DNA from: Enoplolaimus lenunculus
Taxonomy: Eukaryota; Nematoda; Enoplea; Enoplida; Thoracostomopsidae
NCBI GenBank assembly: GCA_030248215.1
Contig: JASANG010001107.1
Location: 744,001 to 808,000, forward strand
DNA length: 64,000 bases
Direction: 5' to 3'
The first letter of the stretch is position 1, and each line of letters starts with the position of its first letter. Both the position numbers and the translations under genes were made by a program. Below the pieces are notes generated by a model that was not told the origin of the DNA, did not search any database, and saw only the letters and a program-made list of their open reading frames with translations. Shown in pieces: positions 25,859 through 38,108 of the stretch.

Positions 25859-28800
25859 ATGGCGCGAAGCGCACCTAAATATTTACCACCACGGTTGAAG
25901 CAAGTATTTCACACACGATACTGCAATAAAACTTTATGCGAGCATTGTTTTGTTCACGAGTTTGCTAGAAAAAATAAGGCGAAGTTCTCAATTATACAAC
26001 GATTTAGTTTTGTACTAGTTGGGGACGGAAGCCAATCAGTATTAACACGTCATGACCTGGGCGACAAATATCTCCTGCTGGTAAGTTACAACACAAAATA
26101 AAATAATAGTCGGGTATCACACAAGACTTAAGTTGATTTCTTTGACTGAATTATGCAAAATTCTAATTAAGTAAACCGTCGTACTTATCAAATCCAACTT
26201 TACAAAACCGAAGAAAGTTTAACTTAAGCCAAAGATGGCCTGTTAAACCATGTCTCAGCTACCCAGCCGGTTCCTAAAGAATAAAGATAAGCGGTATTTC
26301 AAACAAAAAGTAGTTTAGTGACATAGCTGTTGTTTCTGGTTAGTTTACATTTGTTTGCGGTAATTAACATTTCACAAATGTTAAACGAATTTTCAGATCC
26401 TAAATGTTCCTGAGGAGTGCCGAGGTTAGAATCCCCTATTCCCTAAGGCAACGGATACGTCTGCCAACAGCCCGATCTGATAGCATTCCAATTCACTGTA
26501 GTTATCGGCAAAGAGTGTCGTCAAAGTATCGACAGTATTTTTGTAGCGCCGTTGCCGATACTCACGAAAAGTGTTAATTATTACCGATGTTGATTAATCA
26601 GCACAACGTAGTTTATTATTTTTGGTTAGGCTTAGGTGTAAGCTTATTCTTACGCTTAAGCTTACGTTTTGCCTCAGTAATATGCGTATACTACTTTTAC
26701 GGCTTAGTTCTCTACATTAGCCATAAAATTAATGAATGCTACGATTGGGTTTTAATTTTTCTTGCTTCGGCTCGCAAATTTATGGACCCCATCCAAATTC
26801 GAGGAGAGTTTCTTCCAGGAACTCAATTTCGTAGATGCAAGCCACTGCCATTCATTACAAGTCTGATCCCAAATTGCTGTATTTCACACACTAACCAGAG
26901 ATGGCTAGGGCTAATACTTGTCGAAATACAAATATATTCTTTAGTAAACTGGAACCAAAATATACTAGCTTCAATGTGCGGTTTAATAGGAATAAAGTTT
27001 GATTACTAACCCATAAGTACTGGACACTGTCAAATAAATAAGCATATTATGTATAGAATGGGACTCTAATTCGAGTTATTTGCGATTGGTTTTAAATTTT
27101 GTGGTTCTGAAAGCGATTCTTTAAAATTGGCTTATCCAGGATAAAACCTGGTTTAGATAAGCCTTTTTGAAACTTTGTGCCGCACTTGCTAGGACCTTAT
27201 GTAGGCTTCGGTGAACCCCACAATGGTCCTAGGCGAGGGTTATGAGGCGTTGTCTCGGCTCTGTTCGTGTGGGTTGGGAGCAGATCCTCTTTTGACTAAT
27301 GGTTTGTTATGTAACGTTTAACCTAGCTGCACGCGCACATTTCACGTGAAGCACTGTTGCTGTCAGGGTGCAACCGGAATACCGGTTCCGGTAGGGAAAT
27401 CCGGTATTTTTCACAATCCGGTTCCGGTAAAAAATCCGGTATTTTTTCACCGGAATTTTCCGGTATTTTCGGTGTTGAACGTTTTTTCTCGTTCGAAAAT
27501 TTTAGAAAAATGGGCGTATTCTAACTTATTTATCTCAAATTGTCCGAGCGTGTGTTGTCAAAATTTTCAATTTGTTCCATACTGCATAATTTATCACATG
27601 TTTCCACCTGCTGCATTTGTTTCAGGATTTTGGCATTCTAAATGGTGTGTTTACAGCTTTAAAAGCGATAAAATCCCGCCTAAAATAAATTTTTCGGTGA
27701 CAAATATTTTTTATTTTCCGGTTCTGGTAGTTTTTTTAACTTTCCGGTTCCGGTATTTTATAATTCCGGTTGCACCCTGGTTGCTGTTGTTTTGATTAAT
27801 TTAATTTTCTAACCCACATGTTGTATGCATAAGAATTTATTCATCATGTTTTAGTTTAACGCTACCTACATAAATACGCAAAATATTTTTGGTTGTGCTT
27901 GTTTACCTACCTACTCTGCAAATTTTTTGCTTAAAGCTATATTTAAGTGTAATATTGTACTAACAAACACCATGTGCGACGCCGAACAGATCCAAGCAGA
28001 GCTTTCTGTCTTGGATCCGATGCAGTTTCCAGCAGCTTGCAGATATCTACAAGACAGTAAGTTCGTGCAGAAGTTAACTTTGTCATGTATTGTTTGATGT
28101 ATCACGTTTCGCTAACTGTCAAATGGACACACGTAGTGGTCGTTGAAAATTCACAAAAACTTTTGAATTTGTAATTTTTCTACGTATAGGTTACGTACAA
28201 GTGTCAGGGACCGACCGGATATTAATATTAACGGATACAGTAGCCGGATAGTAAATTTTATACCGGAACCGGGGCCCGATAAAAATCGGATATAGGTTAT
28301 AAATTTGTGCACTGTTGGTCAGGGATGGGCGGTCTCGGTCAAACTCAGCCTTAATCAATTTTTAATTGTCACCGAAAACAAAATGATAAGTACTTCTAAC
28401 AAAAGTTTTGAATATACGTATTTATTTTTTATCGCTACAAATTGCCGTTTAATTCATACAATTATTAATTGAACTAATAAATCGCCGCCAAACTTTATTT
28501 TTTACTTTATTTACCGCTTAGGTACGGTCGCACAAACTCAACGATTAAAAACTTTCACATAGCAATCTCCCATTGCTATTGAATAGCAGACGTTGTGCGC
28601 ATATGAAAATGACTTTAAATGGATTATATGCGACCGTCAGTGAAAAAGCTCATTCACTTTGCTTGCGTTGTGCAACTTTATTTAATACCTGTTCGCTTCC
28701 ACATCCTCATACCTAACTGAAGCGTTAACCTAAGCCATCCATGTCATAATGTAGTATGATAATCACTTGAAGTAAGCAAGTAGGTACCCAATTTTTAGTG

Positions 28801-31800
28801 GTTCACGCTTCCGGCATTTTTTCACCTGCCGGTTCCGGCTCTGGTAAATTTTTATCTGAATTAAAAATTCTGGTATTAAAATTTGATCAGTGGAAATAGA
28901 AATATATTCTGGCGCTCAGGGTGGGCGGTCTCGGTAAGTCTGGGGATTTGGCTGGTCTCGGTCTCGGTTTTGTTCAGGCTCGGTGGTTTGCAAACCGATA
29001 CCAGTTCTGTATTGAAAGGAAACCCAAAACACTTGCATGTTATTGTGACAAAGCATTAATATGTAGTTGCATTTTCGCGTTTAAAACATTTAAGGCATCG
29101 GTTAAAAAATAATGAGTCATCCGTATTTAGAAGTCGCGCTATGTTAAAAAATTTTCCAGTCTATTTGGCTTGCCCGGTTGTAAAAACAACATTACGTATA
29201 GATCTGAATTAGGGATTGTACCGAGGGTGTTTTGTGACAGTGAAATGGTCCTGAGCCTGTACGAAGGATATATAGCAACAGTAGCCAAGTGAAAAATAAC
29301 GTAAAAATAAAGTTTGGCAGCGATTTATTAGTTTAATTGTATGAAGCTGCAATTCAAAGTTGGTAAAAATATTCAAAAGTTTCGTTAAAAATATCTGGTT
29401 TTTATTTTCGGTAATGGTTCAAAATTGTCCGTGACTTAGGCCAAAAGTCTCGGTCTCGCTTTTTTGACCGAGACCGCCCATTCCTGCTGGCGATTGACGA
29501 TTCAATTTCGTTGGAAAAAAGCTGTAGTTTTTACACTGTAAGCGTTCTATATTTTATCGTCGTCTTTGACGTGGGGTCGTGTTAGGAAAAAATGTTTTAT
29601 GCTCGGTAGCTGTCAAAAATTGACCGAGACCGAGACCAAACAGTGTGCCATGCTTAGGGTGCGACCGGATATCGGGTTAATATTCGGGAAAAACTGATAT
29701 CCGTATCCGGTTTCGGTATCCGGTATAAACCTGCCGGATACCGGATATTTACGTTTGTGGGGCCGAATATCATAAAAAGTTTTTTACAAGTGAGCGTCTT
29801 TAAAATTTTGCTGGGATTTCATTTCTGGACAAGTCAAGAAGTTCCAGCTTTGTGCATTAAAAATTTCCGTTTATTAACAGCAATTATAAACGTAATAAAA
29901 CAGCCGGCCGAAAAATGCTATATCCAGTTCCTGTTCCGGTAAAAATTTCAATATCCGGTTCCGGTTTGCCGATTGGTTCTCATTTTATGTTACAACTTGT
30001 GAAATTTTCAGATTTGATTCGTGGTACGTCTGATATTCCTGCTGAACCAGAATATTTGGAACTTGATACCAATCAGCCAATTCGTGTTACTCGCAAGATT
30101 CTCATTCCAGTTCATCGAGCGCCCAGGGTATGGCATTAAAATAAAACGAAAAAATTTCTGTTCTTGCACCTTTGAATACGTATGAAGTACTGTGGTGAGA
30201 ACGATGTCTATAACTCGTGTAGGACTGCTTGTTACGTAATTAACCTTGTAAATAAAGTTTCTATGTCACTGGTTAAAATTTGTTGTACCGTTTTCAGTGG
30301 TGGGGAGCAGGGTGCAACCGGAATTCCGGTTTCAGTTCCAGCATTTTTTCACCTTCCGGCTCCGGTAAATTTTTACCGGATTTAAAAATTCCGGTGTTAT
30401 AATTTTGCCGTTTTCTTAACTTTGCTAATTTTGAAGAATCTCTTTTAAAAGCCACTTAATAAAATAAATACCTATGTTCGACTAAGGTTATTTCACAAAT
30501 AATAGAGCAAAAAATAAGATTAAAATGAAATTTTTGGTGAAACGCATTTTCACTTTCCGGTTCCGGTATAATTTTCAAATTCCGGTTCCGGTAAATTGTA
30601 ATTCCGGTTGCACCCTAGTGGGGAGATATAATGCTTACGTGCGATCGGATATCCGGCGCCGTTTAATATCTGCCAAAAACCGATATCCGCATCCGGTTTC
30701 CATATCTGATCCGATATAAACCTACCGGATATTTACGAATCTGATCCCGAATACCATAAAACTGCTTTTGACCAGGGTTGAAGATTCAATATCCCGTTCC
30801 GGTATTTGTAAATTAATATCCGTTAGCACACTGCTTACCAGCTAGTTGACAGTTTTGACACTCACTACCTTGACATACCGAATGCCTCTATGATGAAAAA
30901 TATAATGCTTGAGTGAAAGTAAAATGATTCGTTCAAGGAAAATAATCTGAGAGGTTTACGTACACTACCAGTCGTAGTGGGTCTACATTTATTGAGCGAA
31001 GCTCGAACACACTTAAACAGTTAAGCTTAGATATTAGCTAACTATTCATTTATTGGTTTTGGAGGTTGTAAACAATTTATTCAGATTCCTCGCACCCAAA
31101 AAACCATTATTTCTCAAATTATATTACAGTCCGTACGTTGATAACCGCTATAGACTGCGGTTCAGCCCTGATAAAAATTCAGAACTCAAGGCATCTGATG
31201 CATACGTTGTTTCTTTACCGCAGGTTATTATGTGCATATAAATCGCCTTGTGTCGTTATGTTTTGATTCTTATTGAATTGTGTTTTTGATTTGGTAGTGG
31301 TAGATAAATAAATATGCTTACAACGAATGCATCTATGATGATAACTATGTTTTTGAAAGCTGAATGATTCTTCAAGGGAAATAATCTGAGAGGTGTTTAT
31401 CATGGTGCAACCGGTTTAGCCCAATTACGAATTGGGCTAGCCCAGGGCGTAGTTATGACTTGTGCTAGTGTAACGGCTTAATTTTTTATGCGACAAGAGT
31501 ACACCTTGTGATAGGTTACTAGCTTAATGTCATACTCAAATACGATTGGCTGATGCGAATATTCTTTTCTGATTGACTTAAGTAATCGCCAACTTTGGCT
31601 GCCTAACTGTTTGCTTTACAGAGCAAAGCGGAATCAAGCGGGATTACGACTCTATCAAGTAACCAATTAAAAACACTGATTTATCTGACATGATTCCGCC
31701 TTGGGCTAGCCCAAGTCGTAATTCCACTTTGGACTTCCGATTCGGAATTTGGCTGAATCTGAATTACGACTTGGGCTACGACCAGGGTGCAACCGGAATT

Positions 31801-34800
31801 ACAATTTACCGGAACCGGAATTTGAAAATTTTACCGGAACCGGAACCGGAAAGTGAAAAATGCATTTCACCAAAAATTTCATTTTAATCTTATTTTTCGC
31901 TCTATTATTTGTGAAATAACCTTAGTCGAACATAGGTATTTATTTTATTTGTTGTATTTTAGATTTTCATCATCGAATGAAGTGAAATCCACCATTAATG
32001 GCTTATATTCGGAGTACAAGTGGCTTTCAAAAGAGATTCTTAAAAATTAGCAAAGTTAAGAAAACGGCCAAATTATAATACCGGAATTTTTAAATCCGGT
32101 AAAATTTACCGGAACCGGAAGGTGAAAAAATGCCGGAACCGGAATTCCGGTTGCACCCTGGCTACGACATATTTTATAATAATATAGAGAACAAATTACG
32201 TTTTAACGGTTTGTCGTAATAAACGTTGTGTTTTATTGCATAAATTTTATGACCAAGTTCAGGTTGTTATAAACAATTTCGTATCCAAAACCGGCGTGCA
32301 GCTTTCCGGTTCCGGTAAAATTTTAAAATTCCGGTTCCGGTAAATTGTAATTCCGGTTGCACCCTGGTGGGGAGATATAATGCTTACGTGCGATCGGATA
32401 TCCGGCGCCGTTTAATATCTGCCAAAAACCGATATCCGCATCCGGTTTCCATATCTGATCCGATATAAACCTACCGGATATTTACGAATCTGATCCCGAA
32501 TACCATAAAACTGCTTTTGACCAGGGTTGAAGATTCAATATCCCGTTCCGGTATTTGTAAATTAATATCCGTTAGCACACTGCTTACCAGCTAGTTGACA
32601 GTTTTGACACTCACTACCTTGACATACCGAATGCCTCTATGATGAAAAATATAATGCTTGAGTGAAAGTAAAATGATTCGTTCAAGGGAAATAATCTGAG
32701 AGGTTTACGTACACTACCAGTCGTAGTGGGACTACATTTATTGAGCGAAGCTCGAACACACTTAAACAGTTAAGCTTAGATATTAGCTAACTATTCATTT
32801 ATTGGTTTTGGAGGTTGTAAACAATTTATTCAGATTCCTCGCACCCAAAAAACCATTATTTCTCAAATTATATTACAGTCCGTACGTTGATAACCGCTAT
32901 AGACTGCGGTTCAGCCCTGATAAAAATTAAGAACTCAAGGCATCTGATGCATACGTTGTTTCTTTACCGCAGGTTATTATGTACATATAAATCGCCTTGT
33001 GTCGTTATGTTTTGATTCTTATTGAATTGTGTTTTTGATTTGGTAGTGGTAGATAAATAAATATGCTTACAACGAATGCCTCTATGATGATAACTATGTT
33101 TTTGAAAGCTGAATGATTCTTCAAGGGAAATAATCTGAGAGGTATTTATCAGGGTGCAACCGGTTTAGCCCAATTACGAATTGGGCTAGCCCAGGGCGTA
33201 GTTATGACTTGAGCTTGTGTAACGGCTTAATTTTTTTATGCGACAAGAGTACACCTTGTGATAGGTTACTAGCTTAATGTCATACTCAAATACGATTGGC
33301 TGATGCAAATATTCTTTTCTGATTGACTTAAGGAATCGCCAACTTTGGCTGCCTAACTGTTTGCTTTACAGAGCAAAGCGGAATCAAGCGGATTACGACT
33401 CTATCAAGTAACCAATTAAAAACACTGATTTATCTGACATGATTCCGCCTTGGGCTAGCCCAAGTCGTAATTCCACTTTGGACTTCATTCGGAATTTGGC
33501 TGAATCTGAATTACGACTTGGGCTACGACATATTTTATAATAATATAGAGAACAAATTACGTTTTAACGGTTTGTCGTAATAAACGTTGTGTTTTATTGC
33601 ATAAATTTTATGACCAAGTTCAGGTTGTTATAAACAATTTCGTATCCAAAACCGGCGTGCAACTTTCCGGTTCCGGTAAAATTTTCAAATTACGGTTCAG
33701 GTAAATTGTAATTCCGGTTGCACCCTGGTGGGGAGATATAATGCTTACGTGCGATCGGATATCCGGCGCCGTTTAATATCTGCCAAAAACCGTTATCCGC
33801 ATCCGGTTTCCATATCTGATCCGATATAAACCTACCGGATATTTACGAATCTGATCCCGAATACCATAAAACTGCTTTTGACCAGGGTTGAAGATTCAAT
33901 ATCCCGTTCCGGTATTTGTAAATTAATATCCGTTAGCACACTGCTTACCAGCTAGTTGACAGTTTTGACACTCACTACCTTGACATACCGAATGCCTCTA
34001 TGATGAAAAATATAATGCTTGAGTGAAAGTAAAATGATTCGTTCAAGGGAAATAATCTGAGAGGTTTACGTACACTACCAGTCGTAGTGGGACTACATTT
34101 ATTGAGCGAAGCTCGAACACACTTAAACAGTTAAGCTTAGATATTAGCTAACTATTCATTTATTGGTTTTGGAGGTTGTAAACAATTTATTCAGATTCCT
34201 CGCACCCAAAAAACCATTATTTCTCAAATTATATTACAGTCCGTACGTTGATAACCGCTATAGACTGCGGTTCAGCCCTGATAAAAATTCAGAACTCAAG
34301 GCATCTGATGCATACGTTGTTTCTTTACCGCAGGTTATTATGTACATATAAATCGCCTTGTGTCGTTATGTTTTGATTCTTATTGAATTGTGTTTTTGAT
34401 TTGGTAGTGGTAGATAAATAAATATGCTTACAACGAATGCATCTATGATGATAACTATGTTTTTGAAAGCTGAATGATTCTTCAAGGGAAATAATCTGAG
34501 AGGTGTTTATCAGGGTGCAACCGGTTTAGCCCAATTACGAATTGGACTAGCCCAGGGCGTAGTTATGACTTGTGCTAGTGTAACGGCTTAATTTTTTTAT
34601 GCGACAAGAGTACACCTTGTGATAGGTTACTAGCTTAATGTCATACTCAAATACGATTGGCTGATGCGAATATTCTCTTCTGATTGACTTAAGTAATCGC
34701 CAACTTTGGCTGCCTAACTGTTTGCTTTACAGAGCAAAGCGGAATCAAGCGGGATTACGACTCTATCAAGTAACCAATTAAAAACACTGATTTATGTGAC

Positions 34801-37800
34801 ATGATTCCGCCTTGGGCTAGCCCAAGTCGTAATTCCACTTTGGACTTCCGATTCGGAATTTGGCTGAATCTGAATTACGACTTGGTCTACGACATATTTT
34901 ATAATAATATAGAGAACAAATTACGTTTTAACGGTTTGTCGTAATAAACGTTGTGTTTTATTGCATAAATTTTATGACCAAGTTCAGGTTGTTATAAACA
35001 ATTTCGTATCCAAAACCGGCGTGCAAGTGTCAGCATATATGCATGCTACGCTTGGTACATAAATGGGTGAATATAAAAAGATCGTAGTCTTGTCTACATT
35101 GTCTCATTTTCTTCACTATGTTTCAGTTCAACTTTGTTGGAAAATTGCTCGGTCCCGGAGGGCAGTTCATGAAAGAGCTCAGCACAGAAAACAAATGCCG
35201 TATTTTTATTTTCGGGCGTGGATCTTCAAAGGATGAACAGAAGGTATATTTGAAACTACAGTCTAACATTTAACTTATGTATTTGTTTTAAATTCTTTGT
35301 TAGCTGCATTTTTTATCGGTGCATTTAACTTAAAGTTGAGTAGTGAGTGAGTGAGTTATCATTTTGAATAAGAATCATCGGCTTGAGTTTCGCCCATGCA
35401 ATCCTAATGAACAAAAAATAAGCATACGGTTCAGAATGCATCCTAATAAAAAAATAATCATACGATTCAGAATGCATCACATTTCTGTAGTACGTACTAC
35501 GTGCATAACAGTTATTATTGAGCGAAGCGAAACTCCGAGCCAAGCTCGGAGTTTCCCGAAGCGTTTTATGTTTTGTACTTGGGAGTCGAAAGGTGGATGT
35601 CCGTCCGTCCGTCTGTCCGTCCGAAAAGAATCTCAGGAACGGCTCAACCGATTTTGATAAACTTTTTTTTGTTTGAAAGCCAATTATCCTGGGGTGTTAA
35701 CCTCGCACTGGGGTTTTAAAATTTTAAGCCGTTTATTAGCTAGAGGCTAATTTGCATAATTAATTAAGCCTATATTAGGACTTTCCACAATATTTCACTG
35801 ATTATTACAGGTATAAGCAATATAATTTTAGCATTAAAGGGTTATTAGGTGCGAGGAATCTGCGTAGACTATTTACAAACCTCCAAAACCGATAAATGAG
35901 CAGTTAGCTAATAGATAATTTGCATATTAGCATAGTTTATAAGCCTAAATTAGGACTTTTTACAATATTTCACTAATTATTAAGGTTAAAAGCAATATAA
36001 TTTCAGCACTAAAGGGTTTTTGGTGCGAGGAATTTGAATAAATAGTTTACAAACAGCCAAAACCGATAATTGAATAGTTAGCTAATAGCTAATTTGCATA
36101 TTAGCTTAATTGACAAGACAAAACTAGGACTTTTTAAATTATTTTAATAATTATTAGGGTTTACTGAAGGGTTTTTGGATGCGAGGAATCTGAGGAAATT
36201 GCTTACAAACCTCTAAAACCGATAAATGAATAGTTAGCTAACAACTAATTTGCATATTGCCTTAATTGCTTACGTGCGTTCGAGCTTCGCTCAATAAATG
36301 TAGTCCCACTACGACTGGTTTTATATATTTTGATAGGAATTGGAGTACCTAGCATCTGGAGATCCACAATACTCGCATTTCAACGAATGTCTTCATGTAA
36401 AGATAGAAACCATTGGTGTACCCCATATTGCATATGAACGGCTATCAAATGTTCTCAAAATCCTAAAAGATCGAGTCGAACCAGTAAGTGTGGCACTATG
36501 TGAATCTAAGTGGACATTGGTTGAGGTTCACTACTGTTTGTCACCCTAGCATTGTCAATAATTGCTATGTAGTTTGCTACTTCAAGCAAATCCTCTGATC
36601 TAAATTGGTGACGTTAGATTGAGAACTAGGTAGGTTTAGGCATTATTTCGTATTAGCAAACGTTCCTTTGAGATTACTGTTAGGCTTAAATTCCTTAAAA
36701 AGTTTTATTCCTGTTCCTGAAAAAGCATCTGATACGTGACTTTATTATGGTGATAACATGGTAAAATTACCAAATATTCGCAGTGGGTGTATTTTTGGCT
36801 AGGGTCAATTATGTTGTAACCTGACGTTATGTAATTGCAGGACGAAGGCGATTGGGGTCAGAACGATGGGTTTGGAATGCAGCCGAGAGGTCGTGGCGGA
36901 AGAGGTGCTCGCGGCCCTCGTGGGTAAGCTTTATTAGCATTTGATGCGTTCTGTTCAAGTTCAAGACCCTACTCCCATCAGTGTTTCTATGGACGAAAAC
37001 ATGTTCACAAAATTCTGCTTAAAATTGATCTTAATACTTGCAGCCGCCTGTACCTGTGTAATTGCAGGTTGCAAAATCCATTTTGTTTGTCATGTTGCAT
37101 CGGTCGGTGTGTTTTTTAAACAAACAGTATATATAGCATTTATTTTTAATATATTTTATACTATGTCTGGAAATAATATTGTTTAAGTGGTGGTGGCCGT
37201 GGTCGCGGACGAGGATCATCGAGCGGTGGCATGTTCGATTCTGCATCAGCGGGGATGATGTTTGGTGGTTTTGACCCTTATGCAAGTTTTACACATTGCT
37301 TATGGATTTTTTTGCAACAGTGTCAAGCACCTTTATTTCAAAAGGTCATAGCATGTGTTCATTTGAAATGCGGCTGGTATCAACTTCTATAGAAAAATAA
37401 ATTTAAAAATTTTAAGAGCGCTTTTGTGGACAATTTACATGTGCACATTCAAAAATTGTCCTAACAGTTGCCACTAGTATGCGGTATTTTGTTAGAATAT
37501 TAGAATTCGTTACAGGGTGCTGGTGGCGGAGACAATGGTTTTGCGGAAGAATCACTAGGGGCAGGTTTTGCAGGTAAGTACATTTTTCTACATCTGTGCG
37601 TTGATGAAATATAGTATAACTTATCATGAATCATTTAATCAAAAATAAAGAACAATGGTTGGGTTTTAAAGCCCTACTTAAATATAACTTTATATTTAGG
37701 TATTTGCTAAGCAATTACTTAACCAGTTATTGTTTGTAAAATCGTACGACCTTAAGTAATTATTTAAGACAAAGACAACAGTTCTGGAATAGTGACCATG

Positions 37801-38108
37801 TTCTAATTGAGGTTTTAGGCCCAAGGCAAGTCCATAATACAGCAAAGCGGGAACTGAGGGTGTTTGTGGTGTCAGCTGACGCTGCTAGAAATAAATAGGG
37901 GTGTAGCAGACACCCTTAAAATCACACTATAACTAAACCTTAGTCTTAGAATGATATTTTTACCAAAAATGTATAGATTTTATATGTTTCTTTAGGATTC
38001 GGCGGTGGTGGTAAAGCGCCTCGTGGTACCGGTGGCCGTGGAATGCGAGGAATGGGAGGCCGCGGTGCTCGACGTCCAGGACGTCGGGGTGGAGGTCGGC
38101 CGTATTAA
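25859..38108 (+). CDS. STAR-family KH-domain RNA-binding protein, Sam68/KHDRBS-like
   Basis: Exons: 25859-25903, 27990-28056, 30012-30127, 35127-35243, 36337-36483, 36841-36923, 37188-about 37344, 37516-37573, 37996-38108; about 300 residues. Qua1-like start (KYLPPRL..LDPMQFPAACRYLQ) and KILIPVHRAPRFNFVGKLLGPGG begin the KH domain (about residues 70-165), with GRGSSKDEQK and DPQYSHFNECLHV typical of STAR proteins. The tail is RGG-rich (PRGRGGRGARG, GGRGRGRGS, GGRGMRGMGGRG) ending RPY. The 5' end is supported by a perfect TACTAAC branch site 27 bases before the acceptor at 27989; an alternative start is the ATG at 27972. The donor of exon 7 is uncertain (GTCATA at 37345 keeps phase). From the family: such proteins bind U/A-rich RNA as dimers in the nucleus and control splicing; Arg methylation acts on RGG tails. 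The GXXG loop is GPGG, where relatives usually have GPRG or GPQG. Confidence 0.88.
26490..26680. repeat. Family H fragment followed by TTAGGC-like patch
   Basis: 26490-26592 is a reversed family H piece (agttatcggca..gccgatactcacg..attaccgatgtt). 26625-26680 is a ttaggcttagg / taagcttattcttacg patch like those near 8.2 and 9.1 kb. Both are in the first STAR-gene intron. Confidence 0.5.
27364..27779. mobile_element. Family A hAT-like MITE, 416 bp, perfect target duplication
   Basis: CAGGGTGCAACCGGAAT start and CCGGTTGCACCCTG end, with identical 8-bp flanks gttgctgt (27356-27363 and 27780-27787). It is closely similar in body to the copy at 3333-3725. It lies in the first STAR-gene intron, about 200 bp before exon 2. 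Confidence 0.92.
28320..28370. repeat. Solo end of family D (CAGGGATGGGCGGTCTCGG)
   Basis: The 5' terminus of the family seen in full at 28917-29486, without a matching partner end. It is followed at about 28786-28890 by a family A fragment (ttccggcattttttcacc..ctggtaaat), so the region is a pile of truncated insertions. Confidence 0.5.
28917..29486. mobile_element. Family D hAT-like element with 8-bp target duplication
   Basis: Starts CAGGGTGGGCGGTCTCGGT and ends ACCGAGACCGCCCATTCCTG. The flanks ctggcgct (28909-28916) and ctggcgat (29487-29494) match at 7 of 8. It is 570 bp with no transposase. CAGGG termini and an 8-bp target put it in the hAT group, distinct in sequence from family A. Confidence 0.8.
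30308..30617. mobile_element. Family A hAT-like MITE at the left edge of the triplication
   Basis: CAGGGTGCAACCGGAATT start; the end CCGGTTGCACCCTA has one changed terminal base. Flanks are gtggggag on both sides (30300-30307 and 30618-30625). Its right-hand 65 bases (from 30553) recur at the start of tandem units 2 and 3, showing that the duplication breakpoint lies inside this MITE. Confidence 0.88.
30553..35026. repeat. Tandem triplication of a 1.36 kb intronic unit
   Basis: Units 30553-32301, 32302-33662 and 33663-35026 are almost identical. Unit 1 is longer only because it holds a 378-bp MITE plus its 8-bp target copy; without these the units are 1363, 1361 and 1364 bp. Each contains a truncated family A end, a ggatatccgg block (family E), a reversed family C module, and a gggctagccc/ttacgacttgggct palindromic module beginning ggtgcaaccgg. 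It lies wholly in the STAR-gene intron 30128-35126. Short open frames repeated in each unit (62 aa) are by-products. Confidence 0.93.
31783..32160. mobile_element. Family A hAT-like MITE inserted in unit 1 only
   Basis: A 378-bp element with CAGGGTGCAACCGGAATT and its inverse end, flanked by gctacgac (31775-31782 and 32161-32168). Units 2 and 3 preserve the empty site with a single gctacgac (33523-33535 region and about 34884-34896). The boundaries and target size are therefore proven by comparison within the window. Confidence 0.97.
35515..36321. mobile_element. Family C repeat with gtccgtccgtc motif
   Basis: Runs from ttgagcgaagcgaaactccg through gatgtccgtccgtccgtctg and ggaacggctcaaccgattttg to a reversed end gagcttcgctcaataaatg..cccactacgactggt. 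Inside are three diverged repeats of a block with gcgaggaat and ttagctaatagctaatttgcat. It sits just before the STAR exon at 36337, leaving about 15 bp for the acceptor. A shorter copy is at 54387-54836. Confidence 0.75.

Noticed and set aside
31053-31241. Conserved 62-aa protein repeated at 31053 and 34163
   Set aside because: Conservation is explained by recent tandem duplication of an intronic, non-coding unit; the matching frame is not kept in the family C relatives.
30553-35026. CRISPR-like array
   Set aside because: The units are 1.36 kb, not short repeats with unique spacers, and the context is a eukaryotic intron.
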